A stretch of 64,000 bases of DNA from Catalinimonas alkaloidigena (lineage in GTDB: Bacteria; Bacteroidota; Bacteroidia; Cytophagales; Flexibacteraceae). The stretch lies in NCBI RefSeq assembly GCF_900100765.1, contig NZ_FNFO01000011.1, positions 1 to 64,000 on the forward strand, given 5' to 3'. The notes below the pieces were generated by a model. The model had not been told where the DNA came from. It searched no databases and saw only the letters and a list, made by a program, of their open reading frames with translations. A program made the translations under genes and the position numbers. This document shows positions 27,761-36,488 of the stretch, one piece after another; the first letter of the stretch is position 1, and each line of letters opens with the position of its first letter.

Positions 27761-27967
27761 GTTGAGCAAAATGAAATGAAGACAGAGATAAAGAAATGGT
27801 TTTGAGGATCGGGTTGTCCCAAGAAGCGCGCAAAGATACACAGCGAACCGACTCGATGCGGATCGGGTGCGTGCGGTATGAACATCCGGGCGTTAGAGGA
27901 ACATGCGGCCCGAACGTTTAATGCCCAACGAAAAAAATGGTCAGGAGAGGGGCGGGAGACAAGAGAA

Positions 27968-28465
27968 TTACGGGTTGAGTTGCCAGAGGGCGTAGGTCCA
28001 CAGCACGTCGTACAGTACCCAGACGGCGTAACACGTGACGAGCCAACCCGAAAGCCGTTCGTGGTGGCGCAGCGTCCAGGCGAGCCAAAGCACCGGAATC
28101 AGAAAAAGAAGGATGCCGACAAACCCGTTCCACGTGCTGCGCATCCCCAGGAAAGCAAAATTCCATGCCTCGTTGCCGACCAGCACCGCAAGCGTAAGCA
28201 GCAGTGCCTGCCGACGGACCCGGGCTTCCTGAATCCGGGTCAGCACGCGGTACAGCACCACTCCGAATAATACGTAATACAGCAGACCGATCGCGGTGAA
28301 GGCCCACAGCGGAATCAGAAAATCAGGCTTTTGCAGCGGAAGGTACCACGTCTCCAGCGCGTCGCCCGTAAACACGTTACCCAGCAACGCCAGGACGAAG
28401 CAAACCCCGATGGCCGTGCCCAGAGCACGTCGACGGGAATGGCGAGAAGGGAGCGCGGAGTGCAT
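27968..28465 (-). CDS. tspO: TspO/MBR-family membrane protein
   Basis: A 165-residue protein of five hydrophobic segments. The signature WYLPLQKPDFLIPLW, the LLYYVLFGVVLYR segment, NEAWNFAFLG and the closing WTYALWQLNP match TspO/MBR. Family members bind tetrapyrroles and take part in stress and porphyrin handling. An ATG eight codons inside the open frame, which begins with TTG, was taken as the start. It is transcribed alone, 207 bp from the PepSY-TM gene. Confidence 0.85.
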   Translation of the reverse strand: MHSALPSRHSRRRALGTAIGVCFVLALLGNVFTGDALETWYLPLQKPDFLIPLWAFTAIGLLYYVLFGVVLYRVLTRIQEARVRRQALLLTLAVLVGNEAWNFAFLGMRSTWNGFVGILLFLIPVLWLAWTLRHHERLSGWLVTCYAVWVLYDVLWTYALWQLNP

Positions 28466-28553
28466 AGGAGGGTAGCGTAGCGTATGCAAAAATTATCAAT
28501 GAAATGCCTACGGATTACAAATCACTCAATCACTCAATCACTCAATTCCCCCC

Positions 28554-29270
28554 TTACAAATGCTTGATGCGACTTTCGTATTTCCGGTAAAGTTCCTCGT
28601 TGCTGTAACCGTCGATGTTCTGGCTGTGGTAAATGGGGAGTTTGACGCCCTGCGCGGCCGCCAGTTTCATCGCTTCGGTGGCGATGGTGTTGACGATCAG
28701 GATGCCGGACATCGAAGAGGCGGGGCCGGTCAGGTTCCCGTCCACATGCATCAGCCCGTCGCCGGAGGGCACGCAGTTGTCGATCACCAGGTCGGCCACT
28801 TCGTAAAGTTTCCGGCCACTCGGGTGGCGCGACGGGTACTGTTTGGATTGTTCGAGCGACGTGATGGCGATGACTTGTAATCCTTCCTTCCGGGCACGGA
28901 GGGCCATTTCCAGCGGCATCGCGTTCCGGCCGGAGTTGGAAATCACGAGCATCAGATCGCCGGACCGAATGTCGTACTTGTCCCACAACACGTCGGCCAG
29001 CCCGGAAATCCGTTCCACTTCCGCCCCCCGGCGCGCCCCGCTCGTCGACAGCACCAGGTCGTCCAGCACGGCGTTGACCGGGGCCAGGCCACCCGCCCGC
29101 GTGAAGAGTTCCAGACCGATCATGTGCGAGTGGCCGGTGCCGAACGTGTGGATGATCCGATCTTCGACCAGCGCCCGGGCCATCCAGCGGGCCGCCTCTT
29201 CCAGTTGCGGTTTCTGCGAGGTGGCGATGCGCTGAATCTGTTCCTGGACTTTGGTGACGTACTCAAACAT
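28554..29270 (-). CDS. SIS-domain phosphosugar-binding protein
   Basis: A 238-residue protein. RIIHTFGTGHSHMIGLELFTRAGG and the LVISNSGRNAMPLEMALRAR stretch are the two halves of a SIS sugar isomerase/phosphosugar-binding fold. The whole length is one SIS domain with an N-terminal helix, as in UPF0309/DUF2529-like proteins. Family members work on amino-sugar phosphates. The gene sits 45 bp from a hexapeptide-repeat protein upstream on the same strand, so both may serve the same amino-sugar path. A run of TGAG/TGAT tetramers follows the stop. Confidence 0.8.
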   Translation of the reverse strand: MFEYVTKVQEQIQRIATSQKPQLEEAARWMARALVEDRIIHTFGTGHSHMIGLELFTRAGGLAPVNAVLDDLVLSTSGARRGAEVERISGLADVLWDKYDIRSGDLMLVISNSGRNAMPLEMALRARKEGLQVIAITSLEQSKQYPSRHPSGRKLYEVADLVIDNCVPSGDGLMHVDGNLTGPASSMSGILIVNTIATEAMKLAAAQGVKLPIYHSQNIDGYSNEELYRKYESRIKHL

Positions 29271-29315
29271 GGGTAGGGAATTTGCGCACAAAGGTACAAC
29301 CGGGGCGCGAGGGCA

Positions 29316-29930
29316 TCACGATGCCGGAACGGACTGATCGACCAACGCCAACCGTCCGACGACCGACCGGGGCGGTAGCAACGAGCCCGGCGACAGCACC
29401 GCGTTCGCTCCGATGCGGCTGTCGTCGCCCACCAGTGCGCCGAATTTGGTAACGCCCGTGTCGAGCACCGCCCTCTGGTACTGAATCCGAATCCGTTTGT
29501 CGGTCCGTTCGTTAAAGTGGTTCGCCGTGAGGGCTCCCGCCTCGAAGTTCACCCGCCGCCCGAGTACGCTGTCGCCGATGAAATTAAAATGCGCCACCGC
29601 ACTCTGCGGACAGAGGAGCGACGTTTTCAACTCACAGCCCGGCCCGACCGACACACCTTCGCTCAGTACCACACCGCCCCGCAGGTACGCATGCGCCCCC
29701 ACAAAGCAGTCGGCATGAATGAGGATCGGCGCTTTCAACACCACGCCCTGTTCGAGCCGCGCCGTCCGGTGAATCGCCACCCCATCTTGCACGTGATAAT
29801 CGTCACCCAGGGTAGCAATCCAGTCGGGAATCAGATGAGGCAGTTGGGCTGTCAGTTCCCAGGGCAACCAGCGGGCTTGGGCGGGAAACAGGGCAGCGAA
29901 ATCGGCGATAAAGTCAGAGAGGGAGAGCAT
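29316..29930 (-). CDS. Left-handed beta-helix acyltransferase-like protein
   Basis: A 204-residue protein with hexapeptide repeats (IHRTARLEQGVVLKAPILIHADCFVGAHAYLRGGVVL and on) characteristic of the left-handed beta-helix fold. FEAGALTANHFNER and DSRIGANAVLSPGSLLPP resemble the GlmU C-terminal acetyltransferase. No nucleotidyltransferase half is present. Probable role is an acyltransferase on an amino sugar or nucleotide sugar, though such folds can also be binding proteins. It is co-directional with the SIS gene. Confidence 0.78.
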   Translation of the reverse strand: MLSLSDFIADFAALFPAQARWLPWELTAQLPHLIPDWIATLGDDYHVQDGVAIHRTARLEQGVVLKAPILIHADCFVGAHAYLRGGVVLSEGVSVGPGCELKTSLLCPQSAVAHFNFIGDSVLGRRVNFEAGALTANHFNERTDKRIRIQYQRAVLDTGVTKFGALVGDDSRIGANAVLSPGSLLPPRSVVGRLALVDQSVPAS

Positions 29931-30002
29931 GGCACGAAGCTACCGTTTCGTCCAGAAACACCCACTAAGGATGTATACGATCGATAACTACTTCGCCCGC
30001 TA

Positions 30003-30081
30003 TGTCATCCTGAAAAGGATCTCTTTTCAAAAGAGAGGCTAAGTTCCCGATGAAGAGAAGCAAGATCCTTTCAGGATGACA
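30003..30081. repeat. Palindromic intergenic repeat, element A
   Basis: Arms TGTCATCCTGAAAAGGATCT (30003-30022) and AGATCCTTTCAGGATGACA (30063-30081) are inverted copies with one extra base. A nested palindrome CTCTTTTCAAAAGAG lies just inside. It resembles the short dispersed REP/MITE-like palindromes of high-GC Cytophagales genomes. No gene lies in the 346-bp gap. Confidence 0.75.
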
Positions 30082-30141
30082 GAAAAGTGGCTAATCTCAA
30101 TAGTGCATTACATCAATCATATTTTGATTTACACCCTTTCT

Positions 30142-30239
30142 TGTCATTTCGACCGTAGCGGGTGCCGCGCAGGGAGAAATCTTCTAAGTTGTGAAACAAG
30201 ATCTCTCATCGCTCCGCGGCGGCTACGTTCGAGATGACA
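30142..30239. repeat. Palindromic intergenic repeat, element B
   Basis: Arms TGTCATTTCGACCGTAG (30142-30158) and CTACGTTCGAGATGACA (30223-30239) are inverted with two mismatches. Inner arms GAGAAATCTT and AAGATCTCTC pair as well. The sequence differs from element A but has the same TGTCAT/ATGACA ends, suggesting a family of related mobile palindromes. Confidence 0.75.
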
Positions 30240-30276
30240 CACAAAATCAGGAATGCGATTGATTAGGGGAAGTCAC

Positions 30277-33120
30277 TCAATTTCCCGTAGCTGATCGTCC
30301 TGTCGGGACGTCCTCCCCAAAGTAAAAGTAAACTGTGCCGTGGTAGTCGCGGCCGAGGCGATCGACCCCGTTGGGTTGGCCCTGCGGGCCGTGGTCGGAG
30401 GCGGGGTGAAACTTGGTGCCGATCGGTGCGATGCCGTGGAGGAAGGAAATGTCACCCGTCGGAAAGTCGACGTGTGTGGTGCGGGGATCTTCCGCTTCGG
30501 TGGGCGTGAAGAGGCGCAGGAAGAGGTCGTCGGTCGTAGTGACCATCGTGATGGGGGCCTGCCGGGTGTCCAGCGTGGCCCAGTAGAGGTCGGCGTGGAA
30601 GCCCTTGAACTCCGGGTAGTCCCACACGTTGCCCGTCACGGCGTCGTTGTATGCCTTCTGCCACGTACCGAACGCGACGCCTTTCATGCGGTTTTTCCAG
30701 ACGCGGTACGGCCCGCGGCCCAGCCAGCGCACGCCGGTCACTTGATCTTCCGGGTAGTGAAACGAGACGCCGAGGTAGGGATGCGTTTCGCCGCCGCGGT
30801 AGTGGTACGTGTAGTCGAGCCGGAGCCAGCCACTGGGCAGGAGTCGCCAGACGAGGTACCTCAGGTTGCTTTCCTGATCGTACTGCGCCTCCACCACGTA
30901 ATCGGAACCGTCCTGCTGCCACGTCACCTTGGGAAGCGTGGTGGTTCCCTCCAGCAGTTGCGGCCCCATTTCGAAGGAAATCGGCTGGCCGTTCCGGCTG
31001 AGATGCAGGAGTGTACCGTTCGTGGCGTCGATCTGCACCTGTAATCCGTTCGTGCGCATCCCCACGATGCCGTCACCCTGTGCACCGTAGACCGTGCCGG
31101 ACCCCGGGGTGACGAAGCGCTCGGCCAGTTGTGCGGGCGAGGGAATCATCCAGGTCCAGGTATACACTGCTTGTCCGTGCGGATCGGTGGCGGTGAGGCG
31201 GAGGGCGTCGTGCTGTGACCAGTCGGTCGGAAGATCGAGCGCGAGCGTACCCCAGGCACGCGGCGCTACGTCGGGGCCGGTCGTCTGTCCGTGTGCCGCA
31301 ACATGCGCGGTGGTGTCGGTCAGCGAGGGAAAGTCGACGAGTTGCCACTGGAATTGCACCTGCTTCAAGTTCGTGAAGTCGTAGCGGTTTTCCACGCGTA
31401 GAGCCCCGGTGAAGCTGGCGGGTAGCCGGTCCTGTCCGCTTTGTTCGAAGTAGATCGGCGACCAGATTTCCCTGATCGCATAAAAACTGCCTTCTTTTTC
31501 GCGGTGCGGCCCTACGATGCCGTCCGGTGCGCGGTTCCCGGCCACGTCGATCCGCCCGCTCTGATCGTCCCGGACGATGCCTTCGTCGGCAAAAGCCCAG
31601 AGGAAGCCGCCCACCGCCAGGGGGTTGTGCCACATCGCCTGCCACCAGTCGTCGAGGCCCGCGCCCAGCCCACCGTCATAGAGGCCGTGCAGGAACTCAG
31701 TCGGCAAAAACAGATCCGATCCGTGGAAGAACGTGCCGGGGCAACAGTCGTAGGCTTCGTAGTGGGCGGTGTTGATGCCGTTCGTGTTGAGCCAGGGGTG
31801 GAGCAAAGTGCGGCGCTGCGGGTCCCACTTCGCGTAATCGTCCACCAGATCGAAGTTGAAACCGCCTTCGTTGCCGTTGTCCCAGAAGAGAATCGAGGGG
31901 TGGTTCACGTCCCGGATCACCAGTTCGCGCACCAGCTTTTCGCCCACCGTGGTGTCGTAGGCCGCCTGCCAGCCGGTCAGTTCGTCGAGCACGTAGAGCC
32001 CCAGCGAATCGGCCACGTCGAGGAAGTGCGAGTCGGGCGGGTAGTGACTCATGCGCACGGCGTTCATGTTCATCGCCTTGATCAGTTGCGCGTCCTGCAA
32101 ACTGAGGGCGGGGGAGGTGGTCCGTCCGGTTTCGGGCCAGAACGTGTGGCGGTTCACACCCTTCAGGTGGATTTTCTGATCGTTGACGTATACGCCATCG
32201 TGGGGACGTACCTCCACCGTCCGGAAGCCGAACGTCTCGGTAATTTGATGGAGCGTCTGGTCGTTCGCGCGCAGTTGCACCAGCACTCGGTACCGATAGG
32301 GAAACTCCGCCGACCACGGTTGGATGTTACGGACCTGGGTTTGCAGCCTTACTTCGGTCTGTCCCGCTTGAATGGCCGCCGAAAACGGTTCGCCGACGGG
32401 CGTGCCGTCGAGTTGCTGGAGTTGCGCCGTGACCCGCCGGGCCGAGGTGATGCTGTCGAGAAAGACGTCGATGGAGAAGGCCCCGGTATGGCGCGCGTCG
32501 ATTGCGGTGCGGACCAGGTGCTGCGGCGGGCGGGCTTCCAGCCAGACGGGACGAAAAATCCCTCCGAAGAGCCAGAAATCGGCTTCCCGCTCCGCCTTGT
32601 TGACCGAGCGATTGGTGGAGAACTTTCGCACCCGGACTTCCAACAAGTTATTCTGGCCGTATTTCAGAAACGAAGCAACCGGATACCGGAACTGGTAAAA
32701 GCCGCCCTGATGGATTGGCCCGACCGCCTGCCCGTTTATTTTTACTTCTGTGTCGGTCATCACCCCGCCGAACACCAGGTCGATGGCCTGTCCCTGCCAG
32801 TCGCGCGGCACGCGGAAGCGGACTTGGTAGTCGCCCACGCTGTCGGGCGCGAGGTCGTCACCTTCCCAGTCTTTGTAATAGTGGTAGGTGCCGTAGCCCT
32901 GCATTTCCCAGTTGGAGGGCACCGGAATCTTGCCCCAGCGTCCGGCCTGCCGCCCACCCGATACCCGAAAGCGCCAGTCGACCGTGTGGTCTTTGTCCGT
33001 GCCGGAGAGGTACTGTCGTTGCGTGGTTTGGGCGAAAGAGGAAGGCGTGATCAGGCAAGACAGCAGGAGAGCGAGGGTGGCGGAAAACACGAGGCACAGC
33101 GAGCGAAGCGCAAAGAGCAT
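30277..33120 (-). CDS. Secreted GH2 beta-galactosidase-like enzyme
   Basis: A 947-residue protein with a signal peptide (LVFSATLALLLSCLITPSSFAQ). It has the GH2 sugar-binding jelly roll, Ig-like domain and TIM barrel. HPSILFWDNGNEGGFNFD carries the acid/base Glu and LFLPTEFLHGLYDG the likely nucleophile Glu. The C-terminal domain (YHYRGGETHPYLGVSFHYPEDQ) belongs to the Bgal small chain-like beta fold. GH2 includes beta-galactosidase, mannosidase and glucuronidase; galactosidase is the likeliest but unproven. No ABC or SusCD partner is adjacent. Confidence 0.88.
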   Translation of the reverse strand: MLFALRSLCLVFSATLALLLSCLITPSSFAQTTQRQYLSGTDKDHTVDWRFRVSGGRQAGRWGKIPVPSNWEMQGYGTYHYYKDWEGDDLAPDSVGDYQVRFRVPRDWQGQAIDLVFGGVMTDTEVKINGQAVGPIHQGGFYQFRYPVASFLKYGQNNLLEVRVRKFSTNRSVNKAEREADFWLFGGIFRPVWLEARPPQHLVRTAIDARHTGAFSIDVFLDSITSARRVTAQLQQLDGTPVGEPFSAAIQAGQTEVRLQTQVRNIQPWSAEFPYRYRVLVQLRANDQTLHQITETFGFRTVEVRPHDGVYVNDQKIHLKGVNRHTFWPETGRTTSPALSLQDAQLIKAMNMNAVRMSHYPPDSHFLDVADSLGLYVLDELTGWQAAYDTTVGEKLVRELVIRDVNHPSILFWDNGNEGGFNFDLVDDYAKWDPQRRTLLHPWLNTNGINTAHYEAYDCCPGTFFHGSDLFLPTEFLHGLYDGGLGAGLDDWWQAMWHNPLAVGGFLWAFADEGIVRDDQSGRIDVAGNRAPDGIVGPHREKEGSFYAIREIWSPIYFEQSGQDRLPASFTGALRVENRYDFTNLKQVQFQWQLVDFPSLTDTTAHVAAHGQTTGPDVAPRAWGTLALDLPTDWSQHDALRLTATDPHGQAVYTWTWMIPSPAQLAERFVTPGSGTVYGAQGDGIVGMRTNGLQVQIDATNGTLLHLSRNGQPISFEMGPQLLEGTTTLPKVTWQQDGSDYVVEAQYDQESNLRYLVWRLLPSGWLRLDYTYHYRGGETHPYLGVSFHYPEDQVTGVRWLGRGPYRVWKNRMKGVAFGTWQKAYNDAVTGNVWDYPEFKGFHADLYWATLDTRQAPITMVTTTDDLFLRLFTPTEAEDPRTTHVDFPTGDISFLHGIAPIGTKFHPASDHGPQGQPNGVDRLGRDYHGTVYFYFGEDVPTGRSATGN

Positions 33121-33451
33121 AGGGGTGGAGTAGGTAGGTGAGGGCTAAGAAGACGGACTTGTAAAAATGAAAAATGAGCGCTTGTTCGCACGGGGCAGAG
33201 CGTAAGAAATGAGTGAATGGTACGGAGCGCAGCGTGGGCAGAGCGGAAGAAATGTAGAGTTATGAGTTTAAAATTTAGAGTGGGCAGTCTTCGGTGGGCA
33301 GTAGTGCGTGATGCATCACCGCAACCGCTCTTTAAACTCTTAACTTTTCAACTTTGAACTCAGAACTTTTCAACTTACAACTCAATCCATTGATTCACCA
33401 AGAACCAACTGTCGACTTTCTAAACCTGCAACGTTCCAACCGCTCAACCTC
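33121..33451. other. Intergenic region with short imperfect repeats
   Basis: No gene was found in this 331-bp stretch. It contains GGGCAGAGCGtAAGAAATG and GGGCAGAGCGgAAGAAATG (43 bp apart, one mismatch) and two AACTTTTCAACTT copies. It is the upstream region of the GH2 gene. Confidence 0.5.
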
Positions 33452-33910
33452 TCAAGAAAGGGAGCGCCAGAGTAGGAAGTGGGGGCCGGAAAGGGGCACG
33501 TTGAATTCTTCGCCGTAGGGCTCGAAGCCCATTGCGCGGTAGAAAGGCAGCGCCGAGGTGCGTCCCTGGCACCAGACGACCGTGCCGCCGTGTTTGCGGA
33601 TGTGGTCCAGGCAGGCGTTCACCAGCGCGGCACCGAATCCCTTACGTTGGACGTCGGGGAGGGTCGCCATGCCGCGGAGTCGCCAGCCGAAGGCGCGGGG
33701 GGCAGCGGGGCAGGGTTCAGGCGTAACCGAAGCGATGCCGACCAGCCGTTCGGCTTCGGCCGGATCGGGCACAAACGCGCCGGCGTGGAGGGCCAGCGGA
33801 TGCGTGTCGCCGGTAAAGATGAGGGTGTTGGGTTTCTGGCGCGGGCGCAACACACGGTGGCGCAACAGACGCGTTTCGGCGGCGGTAATGGGTCGGATTT
33901 CGGGTGACAT
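33452..33910 (-). CDS. GNAT-family N-acetyltransferase
   Basis: A 152-residue protein. The acetyl-CoA binding loop is seen at TLPDVQRKGFGAALVNACLDHIRKHGG, followed by VVWCQGRTSALPFYRAMGFEPYGEEF, the usual GNAT C-terminal half. The substrate is unknown. It is transcribed alone, on the same strand as its neighbours, 95 bp from the class V aminotransferase. Confidence 0.85.
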   Translation of the reverse strand: MSPEIRPITAAETRLLRHRVLRPRQKPNTLIFTGDTHPLALHAGAFVPDPAEAERLVGIASVTPEPCPAAPRAFGWRLRGMATLPDVQRKGFGAALVNACLDHIRKHGGTVVWCQGRTSALPFYRAMGFEPYGEEFNVPLSGPHFLLWRSLS

Positions 33911-34005
33911 GGCGCAGGCAAGGAAGGTTACTACAAAGTTAAGACGCGACGGAAAACAATCCAGTGCTCACGCCACTTTCCCGGGAAAATCCTGTGCAAA
34001 ATGAG

Positions 34006-35214
34006 TTAAAGACGTATGGTCAGGGCATCGATCAGCGCATCGATTTCTTCCGTGGTGTTGTAGTAGTGCGGCGAAATGCGCAGGGCCGTAGTGGCGCCTT
34101 TAGCGTCCATGTCGATGACGCCGTGGTTGCGGGCGGCGGCACTGAGGTTGATGTTCGCCTCGCGCAGTTGCTGCATCAGGGTTCGGGCGTCGTGTCCGGC
34201 GACCGCGGCCGTAACGATAGCACAGCGTTTCGTTCCCCGGTCCAATACTTCTACACCGTCAAGATCAGCGAGTCGGTCACGCGTGTAATCCGCCAGGGCA
34301 CCGGCCCGTCGGTAGCCGATCACGCCGGTGCGGAGGGCGTAGCGGGCGGCTTCGCCCAGCCCCACGATCAGGGCTTGCGAGAATTCGAAGTTCTCGAACC
34401 GCTTGGCATCGTCGCGCACCTCGAATGCATTCGGATCGCTCCAGAGACCGCCCTGCGTATCGAGGTAGAGGGGATACCAACCCTGTTTCAGGGCGCGTTC
34501 CGATACGTACAGAAAGCCCAGCCCGCGCGGCCCGCGCAGAAACTTTCGCGACGTGGCGGCCAGAAAATCGCAGTGCAGTTCATGTACGTCGAGGGGCAGT
34601 TGCCCCACCGCCTGGCAGGCATCCAGGATAAGCGGCACGTCCGCCTCCCGGCAGATCTGTCCCACCGCTTGCGCATCCTGCACCAGCCCGGAATTGGTCG
34701 GCACCCAGGTCATCAGTACGAGTTTCGGACGGTGTTGCGCGATCAGCGCTTGCACAGAGGCCGGATCGACCCCTCCCTCCGGGAGATCTTCGGCCCGGAT
34801 CACCCGAACGCCCCGCCGCTGGGCGAGGCTGAGCAGCATGATCTGGTTCGACGAGTAATCGACGTTGGTGGTAAGGACCACGTCGCCCGCCTGCCAGTCG
34901 AACGCGCTCAGCGCCTGCGACACCGCAACGGTGGCGTTCTCGACCAGAGCGATCTGTTCCGGCAATGCGCCGATCAGTTGCGCCAGCGCGCGGTACGTCC
35001 CTTCGATTTCGTCGGCGGCCAGTGCGGCGAGTTCGTAGCCGCCCAGCATCATCTCCCGTTCCAGGTAGTGTGTCACGGCCTCGACCACGGAACGGGTCAT
35101 CAGGCTGGCCCCGGCGTTGTTGAGGTGCAGGCGTTCGGTACAGCCGGGCGTGTCGTAACGCCATTGCTGGAGAAGCGCCGGATTGATGTTGAGCGAAGGA
35201 GTAGAAAGCGACAT
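34006..35214 (-). CDS. Cytoplasmic class V PLP-dependent aminotransferase
   Basis: A 402-residue protein. HLNNAGASLM marks the N-terminal loop, PLILDACQAVGQLPLDV carries the cofactor Asp, and ATSRKFLRGPRGLGFLYVS holds the Schiff-base Lys. It is closest in layout to the cysteine-desulfurase/isopenicillin-N-epimerase branch that includes hercynylcysteine sulfoxide lyases. No Tat signal is present, unlike the 4.7-kb paralog. The substrate is unknown. Confidence 0.82.
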   Translation of the reverse strand: MSLSTPSLNINPALLQQWRYDTPGCTERLHLNNAGASLMTRSVVEAVTHYLEREMMLGGYELAALAADEIEGTYRALAQLIGALPEQIALVENATVAVSQALSAFDWQAGDVVLTTNVDYSSNQIMLLSLAQRRGVRVIRAEDLPEGGVDPASVQALIAQHRPKLVLMTWVPTNSGLVQDAQAVGQICREADVPLILDACQAVGQLPLDVHELHCDFLAATSRKFLRGPRGLGFLYVSERALKQGWYPLYLDTQGGLWSDPNAFEVRDDAKRFENFEFSQALIVGLGEAARYALRTGVIGYRRAGALADYTRDRLADLDGVEVLDRGTKRCAIVTAAVAGHDARTLMQQLREANINLSAAARNHGVIDMDAKGATTALRISPHYYNTTEEIDALIDALTIRL

Positions 35215-35259
35215 AGCGGCAACGGTTTGCCCAAAGGTACGCGCCGCCCGTCAAATGCC

Positions 35260-36315
35260 TCAGGTGGAGTGGGTCGTGACCTGACAGGTCACCGGAAAAT
35301 GGTCGGACGCATGGGGATACTTTCGGTAGATCTTCTGGCCGTCGGGCATCTCTTCGTGGATCTGCGCCCCTGCGATCCAGGATGGCACGTTGCGGGTGTA
35401 CAAGATGTGGTCGATCCAGACCCGCTGGTAAACCCCGTCGAAAATCGGGTCTTTGAAACTGGCCGTGTAAAGGTCGTCGAAGTCGAGTCGGGCCTTTTTT
35501 TGCGGTGTAAGGGTATCGAACAGGGCGTTACCGAGCGTAAAGTCGGCGTTCCAGATTGAGCCCATCAGCCGTTCTACGCCGCTGGCCTGCAAACGCATCT
35601 CGCTCGTGTCGAACCCGGGTCCGTCGTTGATGTCACCACACACGAGCAGCGGTACCGCCTGCGTAGCCGGGTCCGAAAGGTAAGGCTCGAAAAACTGTTC
35701 GCGGAGGCGGTTGCACTGCGCGATGATCTTCTTGCGGTTGCCGTCGGCCAGCGCCCACCACTTCGACCATTCGTACGCCCCGAACACGCCCTTGCTCTTG
35801 AGGTGCAGCCCCAGCACGCGGAACGTGGTGCCGTCCCGAAGGCGTAGTTCTGCGTAGAGCGGGCGGCGCTCAAACTTGTGCAATTCCTCCAGTTTGTCGC
35901 CGTCGGTGTCCATCTGAAACGGATCGGTCGCAGCTTTCAGCACCGGGGCTTCGGCCGATGACGAGGAATCGAACTGCACGAAAGGGGTTTCCTGAAACAA
36001 CCCGGTATCCGTCCGCACGGCAAGGCCGACGCTCTGTGCCCCCGACGGCTGCACGGCACAGCGCCACTGCCCCTCCAGGTGCGTATCGAAAAACAGTTGG
36101 AGCTCGTCGGTCCGGTTGGGTCCTTCTACCACAACCCACACGTCGGCCGCCAGGTCGCCCATCACCCCCGACACATCGGTCCGACGTTGCGCCACGGTGT
36201 TTTCCCGTTGCGGACCGTTGACTTTTGCAGTGTCGTCTTTGAAAGTGGGAGGATCGCCGGTAAACAGGTCGTTCATCCATTCCACGTTCCAGACGGCGAA
36301 TCGAAGTTGTGCCAT
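35260..36315 (-). CDS. Endonuclease/exonuclease/phosphatase-family protein
   Basis: A 351-residue protein. The Mg-dependent phosphoesterase motifs appear in order: FAVWNVEWMND, a Glu in VVVEGPN, GLHLKSKG, LVCGDINDGPG, WIDHILYTR and ASDHFPVTCQ. This fold covers DNase I-like nucleases, sphingomyelinases and phosphoinositide phosphatases. No signal peptide or nuclease partner is next to it, so specificity is open. It is preceded on the same strand by unrelated genes. Confidence 0.85.
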   Translation of the reverse strand: MAQLRFAVWNVEWMNDLFTGDPPTFKDDTAKVNGPQRENTVAQRRTDVSGVMGDLAADVWVVVEGPNRTDELQLFFDTHLEGQWRCAVQPSGAQSVGLAVRTDTGLFQETPFVQFDSSSSAEAPVLKAATDPFQMDTDGDKLEELHKFERRPLYAELRLRDGTTFRVLGLHLKSKGVFGAYEWSKWWALADGNRKKIIAQCNRLREQFFEPYLSDPATQAVPLLVCGDINDGPGFDTSEMRLQASGVERLMGSIWNADFTLGNALFDTLTPQKKARLDFDDLYTASFKDPIFDGVYQRVWIDHILYTRNVPSWIAGAQIHEEMPDGQKIYRKYPHASDHFPVTCQVTTHST

Positions 36316-36488
36316 AGTAGTAGTGAGAAAGCGTTGCGGCGCAAAAGGTACGGGGTATTCCAGGGAATCGGAAGGGTGACGGCAAAAGATAACATCCTGA
36401 TCATCAGGACGCTTATTATTACATCATCGTCAATTCGGGACGCGCTGCGGTCGCTTGCGTGATTTCTCCAATCATAAAAGGAGAACGA

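Noticed and set aside
31441-33141. A 566-codon frame antisense to the GH2 enzyme
   Set aside because: Basic, low-complexity product without domain similarity; a shadow of GC-rich coding DNA.
34006-35214. Considered as EgtE of ergothioneine synthesis
   Set aside because: Class V aminotransferases look alike and no egtB/egtD partner is present in the window.
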